Made by a program: the position numbers and the translations under genes. This document shows, piece after piece, positions 1 to 8,116 of a DNA stretch of 10,355 nt (position 1 is its first letter; each line of letters begins with the position of its first letter). The stretch spans positions 1 through 10,355 of the forward strand of contig NWUY0303880133.1 of assembly GCA_004151065.3 (NCBI GenBank), in the 5' to 3' direction. The notes under the pieces were generated by a model that had not been told where the DNA came from, did no database searches, and saw only the letters and a list, made by a program, of their open reading frames with translations. This stretch comes from Larix sibirica. Taxonomy: Eukaryota; Streptophyta; Pinopsida; Pinales; Pinaceae.

Positions 1-7
1 CCATCTC

Positions 8-14
8 TATAAAT
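8..14 (+). promoter_or_regulatory. Possible TATA box upstream of the FAF-like gene
   Basis: The heptamer TATAAAT lies 40 bases before the ATG at 54, in a pyrimidine-rich setting typical of plant core promoters. If used, transcription would begin around 38-45, giving a leader of only about 10-15 bases, which is short but possible. Against this, the coding frame stays open to the window edge, so the true start and promoter may lie outside. The match rests on motif and position alone. Confidence 0.3.
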
Positions 15-53
15 CTATGCAGCTGGACCTGTAGGTTACTGTCTTCCTCAACC

Positions 54-635
54 ATGGGTAACATTACTGAAGAAGACGAACGCTCTGAAACGGTATATTG
101 TCACAGAAGCCATAGTCTCATGGAAACGGATCCAGGCGGTGAGGTTTCTTGTTATGACCCACTGGGAAGAGATCAAGAACATGAGAAGCATGCAGCCCAA
201 CAGGGGAGTGAAGACACTAAAGACACTGCAAGCAGTGAAGACGAAGCTGAGTTTGATGAACAATGTGGGGATGACGATGATATGGAAGAGAATGATACGG
301 ATGATGAAGAACAGGTTGGCTTTGTTTATAGAGGCCGCTATTCCCGCCTCAATACTGAAGAAGTCAGGCGGAGGACGAAGGAGTTATTAACTAAATTTCC
401 GCCACCTTTCCCTCCTCTGCCAAGGACACGGAAGGTACCCTTCCATATGCCTTCGGTGCCTCCGGTGATATTGAAGTCCTATAGGAGCGGTGGAAGGCTG
501 ATAATACAACAGGTCAAGGTTCCCCATCACGAATTTTTCCATGCAGAACGTTCCAACGGGCGTCTTACTTTGGATTTGGTAAAGCATGATGCAGATGCGC
601 CCATCCTTCCCCGTCCAATTAATTCCCGTTTATAA
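54..635 (+). CDS. FANTASTIC FOUR-like (FAF domain) protein, single exon
   Basis: This encodes a 193-residue protein. Residues about 115-178 match the plant-specific FAF domain: the run FPPPFPPLPRTRK, then a basic stretch with GGRLIIQQVKVPHHEFF, then AERSNGRLTLDLVK, the family's 'DGRL...V..HEY..A.RSNGRL.L.LV' pattern. Residues 60-87 are a very acidic linker (EDEAEFDEQ, DDDDMEEN, DDEEQ), also usual in the family. Residues 20-34 (HSLMETDPGG) may be a weak form of the N-terminal FAF motif. FAF genes are normally intronless, as here. Arabidopsis FAF proteins affect shoot meristem size through the WUSCHEL/CLAVATA system; FAF-like members are less understood, so the role here is inferred. The ATG at 54 has an excellent context (ACCATGG), but the frame is open upstream to the edge, so a longer N-terminus is possible. 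It is the only unbroken conserved gene here and more GC-rich than its surroundings. Confidence 0.82.
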   Translation: MGNITEEDERSETVYCHRSHSLMETDPGGEVSCYDPLGRDQEHEKHAAQQGSEDTKDTASSEDEAEFDEQCGDDDDMEENDTDDEEQVGFVYRGRYSRLNTEEVRRRTKELLTKFPPPFPPLPRTRKVPFHMPSVPPVILKSYRSGGRLIIQQVKVPHHEFFHAERSNGRLTLDLVKHDADAPILPRPINSRL

Positions 636-1660
636 GGCATGTTTTATTTATTAGGGTTAGGTTTTAAAGGTGTTGACAGTCCAGTGGATTAGATTTTCCT
701 TGACGGGATTTTAAAATACTTTAATAGTTTTAAGATTTTGAACTAAATTCTTAGTTACAAGTTTTGATCTATAGTTATCCTATAAGCTTTGTATTTATTT
801 TTGCTGTTCGATTGATTGCCTGTGGAATGCTCAGCTCTGTGAAGATTTTAATATTTCGATTTGCTTCAAACGTTTATTGTTCTTATATATGCTATTTTAT
901 TGAAAATCACTTCTTACATATGGATTATTTCCTTGCACTATTTCGTTCCATTTTTTAATGGTTTTTGGATTATTTCGTCGCCCAATAAATCAAACTCAGC
1001 GCATTGGGAAAAATAAAAATAAAAACTCATATCTGGAAACAAATAAAATTATAGAAAAACATTGATAAACCTACTGTGGCCGTTTGATTCCAGGAAAATT
1101 TTAATATTTCGATAATAAAAATCATATTTATACACTATTTAGTTGTTATATGGGATTTCATTCAATGAAATTGCATGTTTGACCTGAGTTTTAACTTTCA
1201 GGAAGCAAAAGAATAAAAAATGTAAATGTTTTAATTTTAATATTTCATTTGTCTGAGACTGTTTTACTCAAAGGAGCCCATAGACAAGTAAAACCCAAGG
1301 TACTAGTAGAGCTCTTCAGCGTCCAAACCCGAGCATAGATATATATCAAACAAGGAGTAAGAGTAAATAGCAAATGCTGAGTCAGTTTAGCTGTAGGTTA
1401 TTAGCACGGCATATCAAAAAGACTCTCTGCACAGCATCCTTAAGGATATGCTTAAAAGCCCAACTATCAGGATGATCAGTTGTTTGATCTTCCATGTATC
1501 TTTAGACAACTCATTCAAACATTTAATTTCGGAGATGTTTTGATATCCATTTAGATTACATATGCTTATTCGCAATGTTCTTTGTCTCCAAAAGCTTCAA
1601 ACTCAATTCTCTATCTTCTTTTTCTCTGGAGCTTTCCTCCTCTGCTGCCCCAAATCAAAG
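636..1660. other. AT-rich flank downstream of the FAF-like gene
   Basis: No gene is supported in this stretch. The first few hundred bases are probably the 3' untranslated region; a canonical AATAAA at 984-989 could be the polyadenylation signal, about 350 bases after the stop, though this is only a motif match. A 16-base string, attttaatatttcgat, occurs near 844 and again near 1098, in otherwise unlike sequence. An A-rich stretch at about 1010-1025 looks like simple sequence. The one moderate open frame (764-958, +) is hydrophobic and AT-driven, with no family resemblance. Confidence 0.5.
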
Positions 1661-1945
1661 CTATCTCTTAACATTTTCGAGTCTTAAATAACAAGACTGA
1701 GTTAAGTCACCCCTCTTGATCAATCTTAGACAAATCTCCAAGAAGGAGCACTTCTGTTGCATGAAGGAATCTAAGAGCAGAATAAGGATTGCCTTGGGCA
1801 TAAGCCTTTTGTCCACTTCTTTGGTGGAGACAAAATCTTCTATTGCTCTAGGTATTTGGCCAATGGTTGCTCCTTCCTTCATTTTCCAAACATTTTGCTG
1901 GGATAAGTAGTTCATATGTTGAAGTCTTAGATAAAAACCCAACAC
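1661..1945 (-). other. Unrecognised minus-strand open frame, possibly decayed coding sequence
   Basis: This is a 94-codon frame with a balanced composition (MKEGATIGQIPRAIEDF, then STKEVDKRLMPKAI and a hydrophobic ILILLLDSF). It reads more like protein than most AT-driven frames nearby. Past its stop the same strand keeps protein-like text (AAEEESSREKEDREFSLKLL) at about 1580-1650. I do not recognise the family, and there is no good start, splice structure or conserved motif. It may be a fragment of an old gene or transposon on the same strand as the larger pseudogenes to the right, or chance. Confidence 0.2.
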
Positions 1946-2116
1946 ATGGCTTCCAAAGGTTACTCAACTTGTAGTGATTGACTACTTGGCATCAATGTCT
2001 TTTTGTAGCAATACCAATAATGATCATTATCCTTGAGAGCTTTACTCTAGCAACAAAACCAAGCCAAAGATGCCTTAAAAAACCTCCTCATTTACTTATC
2101 AGTCTGATTTATTGGT

Positions 2117-2290
2117 CACCAAGTGTAAGTGCATATCATGGTGGCAAAAGAATGATTATGTTTGTCCTTATTTAGGCTTCTACAAGTAGATTGGAATGAT
2201 TTGCACCAAGTGTAAGTGCATATCATGGTGGCAAAAGAATGATTATGTTTGTCCTTATTTAGGCTTCTACAAGTAGATTGGAATGATTTG
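2117..2290 (+). repeat. Perfect 87-bp tandem duplication (2 copies)
   Basis: Copy 1 is 2117-2203 and copy 2 is 2204-2290, head to tail with no spacer; I see no difference over all 87 bases. Each begins caccaagtgtaagtgcatat and ends gattggaatgatttg. The unit is 29 codons, so the minus strand stays open across both copies and reads a repeated KSFQSTCRSLNKDKHNHSF unit, but no known protein is recognised. Perfect identity within otherwise decayed sequence means the duplication is recent or is kept alike by conversion. An assembly artefact is possible. Confidence 0.95.
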
Positions 2291-2792
2291 TTCTCCAATG
2301 TATTTCATCTTTTCTTTGATAGAAATTGCTTTTCTTTGGTTTATGTTGCTTTGACAAAGGATATCATAGTGGTCTTAGCTTGAGTCAAGATTTTACTTGC
2401 TTCATGTAATACATTTAAACTTAGAACTTCATTATGGAGTCATTCAACTACAGTAGGATTAACAAATCCTTAGTTCTCTTTTTTATCCCTTGGTAGTTGT
2501 AGACCATTTGCCTCATGAAATTCTAACTAATTTTTCTGTATTTTTTTCAAAATCATCAAAGGACTATAGACAAATGTCCAAATACTCTCTTACTGTGCAT
2601 GCCTTAGTCATAGTGTTGGTTTCTATGCTAGTGACATCCTTAGTGCCATACTTAAACCTTAAACAAACATATCTCATAATGTGGATAATCTAAAAGCAGG
2701 TTTTTTTAAAAACATAATCCAGAAATGCAAGTAGCTTATATGACATGCCTTTCCAGCTTCATGGACCTCCTCTCATATCATTCATCTCCAAT

Positions 2793-2932
2793 AAATACAA
2801 CACACTCATGGTTGGCCATTATTTGGCTAAGATCTTTCAACAACCTTATACATCCACATATCAAATACAACACTCTCATGGTTGGCCATTATTTGGCTAA
2901 GATCTTTCCACAACCTTATACATCCACATATC
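2793..2932 (+). repeat. 70-bp tandem duplication (2 copies)
   Basis: Copy 1 is 2793-2862 and copy 2 is 2863-2932, directly adjoining. Both start aaatacaacac and contain ctcatggttggccattattt and catccacatat. I count two substitutions in 70 bases (cacac/cactc near the start and ttcaacaacc/ttccacaacc near the middle). The unit is not a multiple of three, so it was not preserved by any reading frame. Confidence 0.93.
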
Positions 2933-3256
2933 CAGGTTGGCTTAGGCAAAGTGGTTAAGGGCCAAAGGACTAATAAGATTCACGAGAAATCATCTTATAA
3001 ATGATCATATCTTCATTTTGATATCTATCATTGTGGAGTTCAATGAAAACAAGGGTAAAGTTTATTCCTACCAAAGGCATTTGATATAGTCTTTTGACAT
3101 ATGCTAGTTGTAAGGTTTAAAAGGCCTTTCACACTTGGAAGTTTTGCTTGTTATGACTCTTTATGAGACTATTGTTAGCAAGGTATGAACAGGAGATAGT
3201 GTGATAAATGATGTCCATAGTACCACAGGGTTTAAACACTATTTCCACTCTCCCAA

Positions 3257-3306
3257 CACTTTTTTAGATCTACATTGGCTACACTTTTTCAGATCTACAT
3301 TGTCTA
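3257..3306 (+). repeat. 25-bp tandem duplication (2 copies)
   Basis: Copies at 3257-3281 and 3282-3306 share cacttttt, then agatctacattg and cta, with two substitutions. It is the smallest of the head-to-tail duplications in the window. Confidence 0.8.
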
Positions 3307-3621
3307 GCTAGAGAAGATTATAAAAACACATTGTGAGCCATAGATGGATATAAAATTTCAATTATCTATTATTATTATTCTGTTTTTATATGACATTATC
3401 TTATCATTTTACTCTTGATGAAGGGTATTCAAATACATTTGGATATCCTAGCTTCCTTTTATGATACTCATAACCTTTAGGTTAATTTAGCAAAATAAAT
3501 GTCACAGATTTTAATAGATCCCTAAAAATGAGGCTAATGAAGTTCTTTGATTTACAAAAGAGAGAAGAATGAAGATTGAGGTTGTCCCTTCATATATATG
3601 TGAGGTCCTCTTCTAATTTTA

Positions 3622-3888
3622 TTAGCATGATGGAGTTGAAGTTGAATCTTTTGGCACTAAAAATACCAAAATATCTCCTATGCTTAGCTTCATACTATTA
3701 TTACCCACTTCAAAATTTCCTCCAAAATCATAACAAAATTGTTTCTTCATAATACCTATGAAGAATAATGAATCCCGTGTGCTTGGTTTCATACTATTAC
3801 TACCCATTTTGGATGTATCTCCACAAACAACAATTATCTCATTTTCCACCTCTTCTAGGCAAAGGTGATATCTCCCCTTTGCCACCAA
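3622..3888 (-). pseudogene. Continuation of the decayed minus-strand gene, repeat-bearing segment
   Basis: An 88-codon open frame overlaps the end of the HUA2-like pieces in another frame and carries the two 33-residue repeats (NSMKPSTRDSL and NSMKLSIGDIL). It follows directly on the same strand, so it may be downstream coding sequence of the same dead gene after a frameshift. I do not recognise it on its own. Beyond 3622 no convincing continuation is seen, and no RPR domain follows. Confidence 0.3.
3681..3842 (-). repeat. Degenerate repeat of 99-bp period (33 codons on the minus strand)
   Basis: The block beginning tgcttagcttcatactatta at 3681 returns 99 bases later as tgcttggtttcatactatta at 3780. 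Similarity extends about 60 bases with scattered changes. On the minus strand both blocks fall in one open frame (3888-3622) and give GSNSMKPSTRDSLFF and GNNSMKLSIGDILVF, 33 residues apart. More changes than in the other duplications, and frame preservation, suggest an older event, possibly while the sequence still coded for protein. Confidence 0.7.
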
Positions 3889-5258
3889 AACTTACAAAGT
3901 TCCTTTCTGCATCAACCATTAATAAAACTCCCCATAACTTTTTGTCATATTCAAAATCAATTCTCTTTGGGTCATCCATATTCATATTGAGCATTGATTG
4001 CTCTAGATAAAAATTGAACCATTATGCTGTTAAGATTCATCCTTAGCTTGGGCTAAGGCTAGGCGACTTAGCATGTACAACTACTATAAGATGCTTCATA
4101 GATGTAGATGGGGTAGCAATGTTAGAATCTTTTGGCATAGTTATGAATTTTACTTCTTTTGGAACATCATACACTTGTCTAAGCTTGTTTGTTTTTTCTA
4201 AATGTAATTCTATAGACTATGATACACCAACCAATTTCATTGTTGCAATACCATTTACCTTCACCTTAAAGTTTGAAAAAATTGTCACCTTTTCTCTTGG
4301 AGGTTCACTACAGGATTTTATAGGGGGAATGACCATGAACAACCAACTACTTAGCTAATTTCTCTTGGTTCTCACAAAGATTGCCCATGATCTTTCTTAA
4401 AGCCTATGCTATTTTTTTTCTAGGGTCGCACAAGATTTCTTCACCCATATTCTATTTAACATGTATTAATATGAGTGAGCCTCACCCTTTTGTGGAATAT
4501 AAACCTTAATTGGAGGTGTGGTGATTGAATTGAATTGTCTTGAAACAAAATTTGAACCATCTTGCTTCTTTGGAGAAATCAACATCACCTTGTGTAGCTT
4601 TTGTTCTTCCATTTATGAATCAGTCGTTCAGTAGACATTTTAGCTTGTGAACTCCTCTCATCTTGATCTCCAATCTTCCATTTATCCATGTGCTCGTAAT
4701 ATGTTGAATCCCCAAACCATGGATAGAGCTGCTTCTCCTCTACCCATTTGGCATGTTGGAGACAACACCTCATAAAGGATTGATATGAATCTAAATACAC
4801 CATACGTTTCTTGCTACCTCCTCTTTCTATTGGTTCTTTTTTAATCAACCTACAAATTCCTCATTTCCCTTAAATCACCTTTTGTCATTGTCAAAGAATT
4901 TAGCGTAAGGTTTTACATTGCAGAAATCTTGTATGCATCATCCTATCAAGTCACACCAGTTGTCACTTGTTCCACTAAACCAGTTGCAAACTCTGCAACA
5001 CATGCAAACATATCTTCTTGAGCCCGGTGACATCGTTTAGAGGGAGGCAGGGTATCTTCATCACTAGGTAGTCTACTTCTCAAACAATATTTATTAGTCT
5101 TTGGTGGCAAACACATAGGCCTTTCCATGAAAATTGAAGACCTCTACCCTTTAGCAAATATCCTTCAATTTCAAGACTCTTAGAACTTAATACATTTTTA
5201 GTTCTCAAATGGCATTCATTTAATACAAAAACATTATCTACTATCATAATTTCTCCAT

Positions 5259-5342
5259 TATTGTCAACAACATTTATTATGTCTACTTTATTTTATCACT
5301 TATTGTCAACAACATTTATTATGCATACTTTATTGAAGCCTT
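5259..5342 (+). repeat. 42-bp tandem duplication (2 copies)
   Basis: Copies begin at 5259 and 5301, both reading tattgtcaacaacatttatt then atg(t/c)(c/a)tactttatt; the first 34 bases match closely and the last eight diverge. The unit is 14 codons, and on the minus strand both copies read (I)INVVDN in one frame. It lies inside the HUA2-like pseudogene. Confidence 0.85.
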
Positions 5343-5962
5343 CTACATTTTTATTGATTTCATCTTTAGCTTAGACTCTTGTCCTTTTTACCAAATGCAA
5401 ATGTTCACCAAAGTTAAGTTTATGTTTCCTTTGCTTAATGAGGTCATGTTCTTTAGATGATCTACTCTTGATAATAATTCAAGAACATTTTTTCCTTTTT
5501 GTAAATATTTATCTTTATTTGATCATCAAATCTACCTGGTAGTGTTGATAACCATGGACAATAGCTTTCTTTTCTTCTTCATAATGGAATTATGATGAAA
5601 GACCTCCTCATAAGTATCCTAACTTAATTGTATTGAGTTAGAAATGTAAAAAGCACATGATCTCTGTCATTAGGAACAAAGTTTTCATAAATATTTAAAA
5701 AAAAATTAGTCTTCAAATTTTCTTTAGAGTTTGAAACGTGAATGTTGTCTTCAATGTTTCCATGTTTAAAAGATTCAAAATTGTTAACATGGTTATCTTT
5801 AGTTGTTTTTCTCCCTAGTAGTTTACTTTTAGGCACTAATTGAGAACCTTTAATTTCTTTTTCCATGCTTTGCTTTTTCTAGCCAAACTACTTTTCATCA
5901 TGGTTTGCTCTGAAATAATGATTGTATCTCGTGATTGTGTCTCATTTAATGTTATCTTTATC

Positions 5963-6100
5963 ATTATAAATATTGCTTTCACTCTAATAACCTTTTAAAT
6001 TCTCTCTTTATTGTCGTCAACTTCTCAAAATATTATGAATATTGATTTCACTCTCATGACCTTTTAAAGTCTCTCTTTATTGTCTTCAACTTCTCAAAAT
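5963..6100 (+). repeat. 69-bp tandem duplication (2 copies)
   Basis: Copy 1 is 5963-6031 and copy 2 is 6032-6100. Shared blocks include tctctctttattgtc and tcaacttctcaaaat, with several substitutions. The unit is 23 codons. On the minus strand both read FEKL.TIKR.FKR, inside the HUA2-like pseudogene. Greater divergence than the 87- and 70-bp pairs suggests an older event. Confidence 0.85.
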
Positions 6101-6525
6101 GGCTTGTAGGAACTACACGAGAAAGATTATACCTTAAATGGTCAGAAACATCAATGGACCTCATATTGTTGGGTTTAGATGAGGATAATGAACTATGCTT
6201 TTTAAACCTAACATGAACTTCATTGAGCATATTTCTATCTTTCTTATCAAAGAAGATAAGGGAGAGAGCAGGATTTTTCTTATTCTTACCTACCCATGTG
6301 TCTTTTTCTAGTTTTCGTGCCTATGTGCTTCCCTCTTAATATCATATTTATGGACGAAAGTATCGTAATGCATTTGGATAGATGTATCTTTTTGGATACA
6401 CAACCCTACTAATCTTAACAAATGAATTGTCTAATCAATGCATTTTTTCCTTTCACAAAAGTATTATTAAAAAATTGTCAAAATCAACACAAATGAGCTT
6501 AGCCCATATCATAATATCCTTTCTT

Positions 6526-6805
6526 GTAATCTTATTGGAAAGTGCTTTTGCTTCCAATGGTTTATCTTCTTCAAGGATTTTTCTGATTAATAATGAATAC
6601 TTTCTTCGTAATCTTATTGAAAAGTGCTTTTGCTTCCAATGGTTTATCTTCTTCAAGAAGTTCTCTGATTAAAAATGAATATGTTTGAAAGAAGTTCTCT
6701 GATTAATAATGAATACTTTTTTCGTAATCTTATTGAAAAGTGCTTTTGCTTCCAATGGTTTATCTTCTTCAAGAAGTTCTCTGATTAAAAATTGAATATG
6801 TTTGA
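6526..6805 (+). repeat. Nested triplication: 82-bp unit x3 plus a 34-bp inner duplication
   Basis: Copy 1 is 6526-6607, copy 2 is 6608-6723 and copy 3 is 6724-6805. Each holds agtgcttttgcttccaatgg and tttatcttcttcaag. Copy 2 is longer by exactly 34 bases because its tail is itself doubled (6656-6689 and 6690-6723, both starting agaagttctctgattaa). The tails differ in kind: a gaatacttt type and a gaatatgtttgaa type. On the minus strand each copy encodes the PPR tail LEEDKPLEAKAL, but 82 and 34 are not multiples of three, so the copies sit in different frames. The pattern fits two rounds of unequal exchange or slippage. Confidence 0.92.
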
Positions 6806-7044
6806 ACACTAGGTGGATCAGTTTAAGACATGAATCAAATTCACATTGTTTCAAAAAACCATCAATTAGTATGGTCCAAGTAATTTCATCGAGACTAAAA
6901 AACCTAGAAATAGCATTATCAAACAATCTATTTTCTTATTATGTTTTTCCTTCTCTATGAATTATTACATGTATCAATTATGTATCAATAAAGTAGATTC
7001 AAAGCGATTTTCTCTCATTAAATATTCTATAGGGTATGCTCATA

Positions 7045-7109
7045 TTTTTCATGTTTGCAATACCCCATAGTAAGAGTTTTTTCATGTTTGCAATACCCCA
7101 TAGTAAGAG
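7045..7109 (+). repeat. 33-bp tandem duplication (2 copies)
   Basis: The string tcatgtttgcaatacccc followed by atagtaagag occurs at 7045-7076 and again at 7078-7109, offset by 33 bases, identical in the core. On the minus strand it repeats the 11-residue unit LTMGYCKHEKT in frame within the PPR pseudogene. Confidence 0.93.
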
Positions 7110-7272
7110 ATTTGTGTATTTTTTTATGAGGAAGCAAGCCTCTTGCTCACATTAATTTTACCAACTGATTTACCTCATGCAATTACATGCATCCTTTGCA
7201 TAGTCTATCTATTAGTACATTATAAGTATCTATAATAAGTTGGAAATCATTTTCTACCGTTATATCCAAAAG

Positions 7273-7287
7273 CTTTGAAGCAATATC
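7273..7287 (+). repeat. Target-site duplication, copy next to the poly(A) end
   Basis: The string ctttgaagcaatatc directly precedes the T-run that is the minus-strand poly(A) tail. It matches ctttggaagcaataac at 8962-8977 on the far side of the element, with one base gained or lost and one substitution. On the minus strand both copies encode the same PPR residues (IASK), as expected if an element landed inside the PPR reading frame and duplicated the target. Confidence 0.7.
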
Positions 7288-7321
7288 TTTTTTTTTGCTG
7301 AAATGGATAGAGAATTTTATT
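7288..7321 (-). terminator. Polyadenylation signal and poly(A) tail of the retroelement
   Basis: Read on the minus strand, AATAAA (7321-7316) is followed about 20 bases later by nine A residues (7296-7288) that end exactly at the target-site duplication. That spacing is normal between a polyadenylation signal and its cleavage site, which shows the inserted copy came from a polyadenylated RNA. Confidence 0.75.
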
Positions 7322-8116
7322 AATAAAAAGGGAGGAAAAGTCTTGAGCATTCAAAGATACATAACATCATAACAAGGCATCTTGCGTGAAAGTCCAAAAA
7401 TAGCCAAATGTAACTATGCAATGTTTCAAGCTTCCTACTTTGAAATCTAGCCTCTAATTCTATAATCATGAGGTTATATTTCCTTACAAATTCTCCCAAC
7501 AAAATTTCATTATGCCAAACTAAAATAGAAACTATGGAACTTGTTCCTCTGATTGATCTGTGGAGGAGCAGCTGAGCCTCCTCCTTCTCCTTTAACTTCT
7601 TATTGAGCTCAACAACTTCTTCTTCAAAGGTTACCACTTTGTCCTTCAAATACTCAACGTGTTCTGCTGCTGGTCCCAGGACCATTCTTGTTGCTTGGCC
7701 ATTCTATCTGCAAGCAGGTCCAATTTCAAATAGAAGATCCTTTTCTCCTCCCTTCTCTATTGTTCTTCCTCCTCTTGCCACTCCTACCAGTGTCATTCCC
7801 TGCTGCTCTCGTGACGCTCCACCCACTTAACCCATCAGCTCAGCCTTCGCCAACTCCATTTCATCTTACTGACACCACACTTCGCGCAACATAAGGACTC
7901 TCGTTCCTCCACTTCTTTATCCATTATCACCTCCACATAGCCTTCATGCCCTCTAATATTTTCCTTGTAGAGCATAATCCAGAACTTAAACTGAAGGAAT
8001 TCAATACTGAATGAACTATTTCCAAGTTTCCCTGCATTATAATATGGATCATGCTTGCATCCTCTACCATAATTACCATTTATGGTCGTCCTTTCCATCG
8101 ATTTTCCAGCAAACAA
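7320..8116 (-). pseudogene. Unplaced coiled-coil-like coding remnant in the 3' part of the retroelement
   Basis: Between the RNase H stop and the poly(A) tail the minus strand carries charged, helix-favouring text in changing frames. At 8116-7835 one frame includes VEVIMDKEVEERESLCC. At about 7790-7690 other frames give EWQEEEEQ and LLADRMAKQQEWSWDQQQNT. At 7685-7535 there is HVEYLKDKVVTFEEEVVELN followed by KKLKEKEEAQ, with heptad-like spacing. The last frame runs open to 7320 but turns hydrophobic after about residue 85 and is probably untranslated there. I do not recognise the family. It could be a second product of the element, a gag-like coiled coil, or host sequence carried along when the RNA was made. 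Frameshifts and stops mark it as dead. Confidence 0.4.

Larger units (their letters stand above)
2291..3620. other. No recognisable gene; scattered protein-like text on the minus strand
   Basis: There is no intact gene in this stretch. On the minus strand at about 2300-2700, runs such as NEVLSLNVLHEASKILTQAK and TKEKQFLSKKR, broken by frequent stops, suggest a very old coding sequence. The open frames on the plus strand (2490-2693 and 2725-2958) show no family features; the second owes much of its length to a local 70-bp duplication. From 2960 to 3620 the sequence is AT-rich without motif or gene. Confidence 0.35.
3839..6310 (-). pseudogene. Decayed gene, probably HUA2-like (HULK) nuclear protein, central part
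   Basis: The minus strand carries a chain of protein-like pieces in shifting frames, broken by stops and frameshifts. In order: about 6290-6060 (SLSSSKPNNMRSIDV), 5866-5624 (GSQLVPKSKLLGRKTTKD), 5394-5374 (LVKRTRV), 5050-4991 (LPPSKRCHRAQEDMFACVAE), about 4610-4450 (SPKKQDGSNF, TTPPIKVYIPQKGEA), 4327-4043 (one stop at 4217-4219, with STSMKHLIVVVHAK), and 3994-3839 (MDDPKRIDFEYDKKLWGVLL). From memory, plant HUA2-like proteins (PWWP and RPR domains, RNA processing and flowering control) have such landmarks in their disordered middle: a 'VKRARVRMG' motif, then 'PPSKRLHRALEAMSAN', then 'SMKxLIAAAQAKR'. Their order and rough spacing agree. Neither PWWP nor RPR domain is visible, so both ends are missing or too decayed. 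Introns may be included. The family call is inference without alignment; the pseudogene state is plain. Confidence 0.5.
6453..7287 (-). pseudogene. P-class PPR protein pseudogene, 3' part
   Basis: This is the downstream part of a pentatricopeptide repeat gene, resuming directly after the retroelement. From 7287 the minus strand reads DIASKLLD, then TYNVLIDRLCKG and NQLVKLM.ARGLLPHKK, with in-frame stops at 7183-7185 and 7147-7149. Next come a duplicated LTMGYCKHEK unit, a ruined stretch at about 7040-6940, then DEITWTILIDGFLKQCEFDS (6926-6815), and finally LEEDKPLEAKALFNKIT, which is triplicated at the DNA level. TYNVLIDRLCK and TWTILIDGF are the standard first-helix core of P-class PPR repeats, which bind organellar RNA one base per repeat. 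Stops, frameshifts and local duplications rule out function. The end of the homology near 6453 may be close to the original stop, since the last unit no longer looks like a full PPR. Confidence 0.85.

Noticed and set aside
48-263. Minus-strand frame opposite the FAF-like gene
   Set aside because: It is hydrophobic, lies wholly antisense to a conserved coding sequence, and has no motif; the acidic codons of the plus strand explain its openness.
139-390. Second plus-strand frame inside the FAF-like gene
   Set aside because: It overlaps the real frame, is methionine-rich because of GAT/GAA codons read out of phase, and matches nothing.
648-661. Telomere-like string attagggttagg
   Set aside because: It is under two telomere-type units, located after a stop codon; plant telo-box motifs matter mainly near promoters, so I did not call it.
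764-958. Plus-strand 64-codon frame with membrane-like composition
   Set aside because: Phe/Ile/Tyr richness is what AT-rich DNA yields by chance; no context or conservation supports a gene.
4119-4358. Plus-strand 79-codon frame
   Set aside because: It is antisense to a long, nearly open minus-strand pseudogene piece with far better protein character.
2117-7109. CRISPR array or satellite interpretation of the repeats
   Set aside because: The repeats are different from each other, mostly two copies each and without spacers, in a eukaryotic context.
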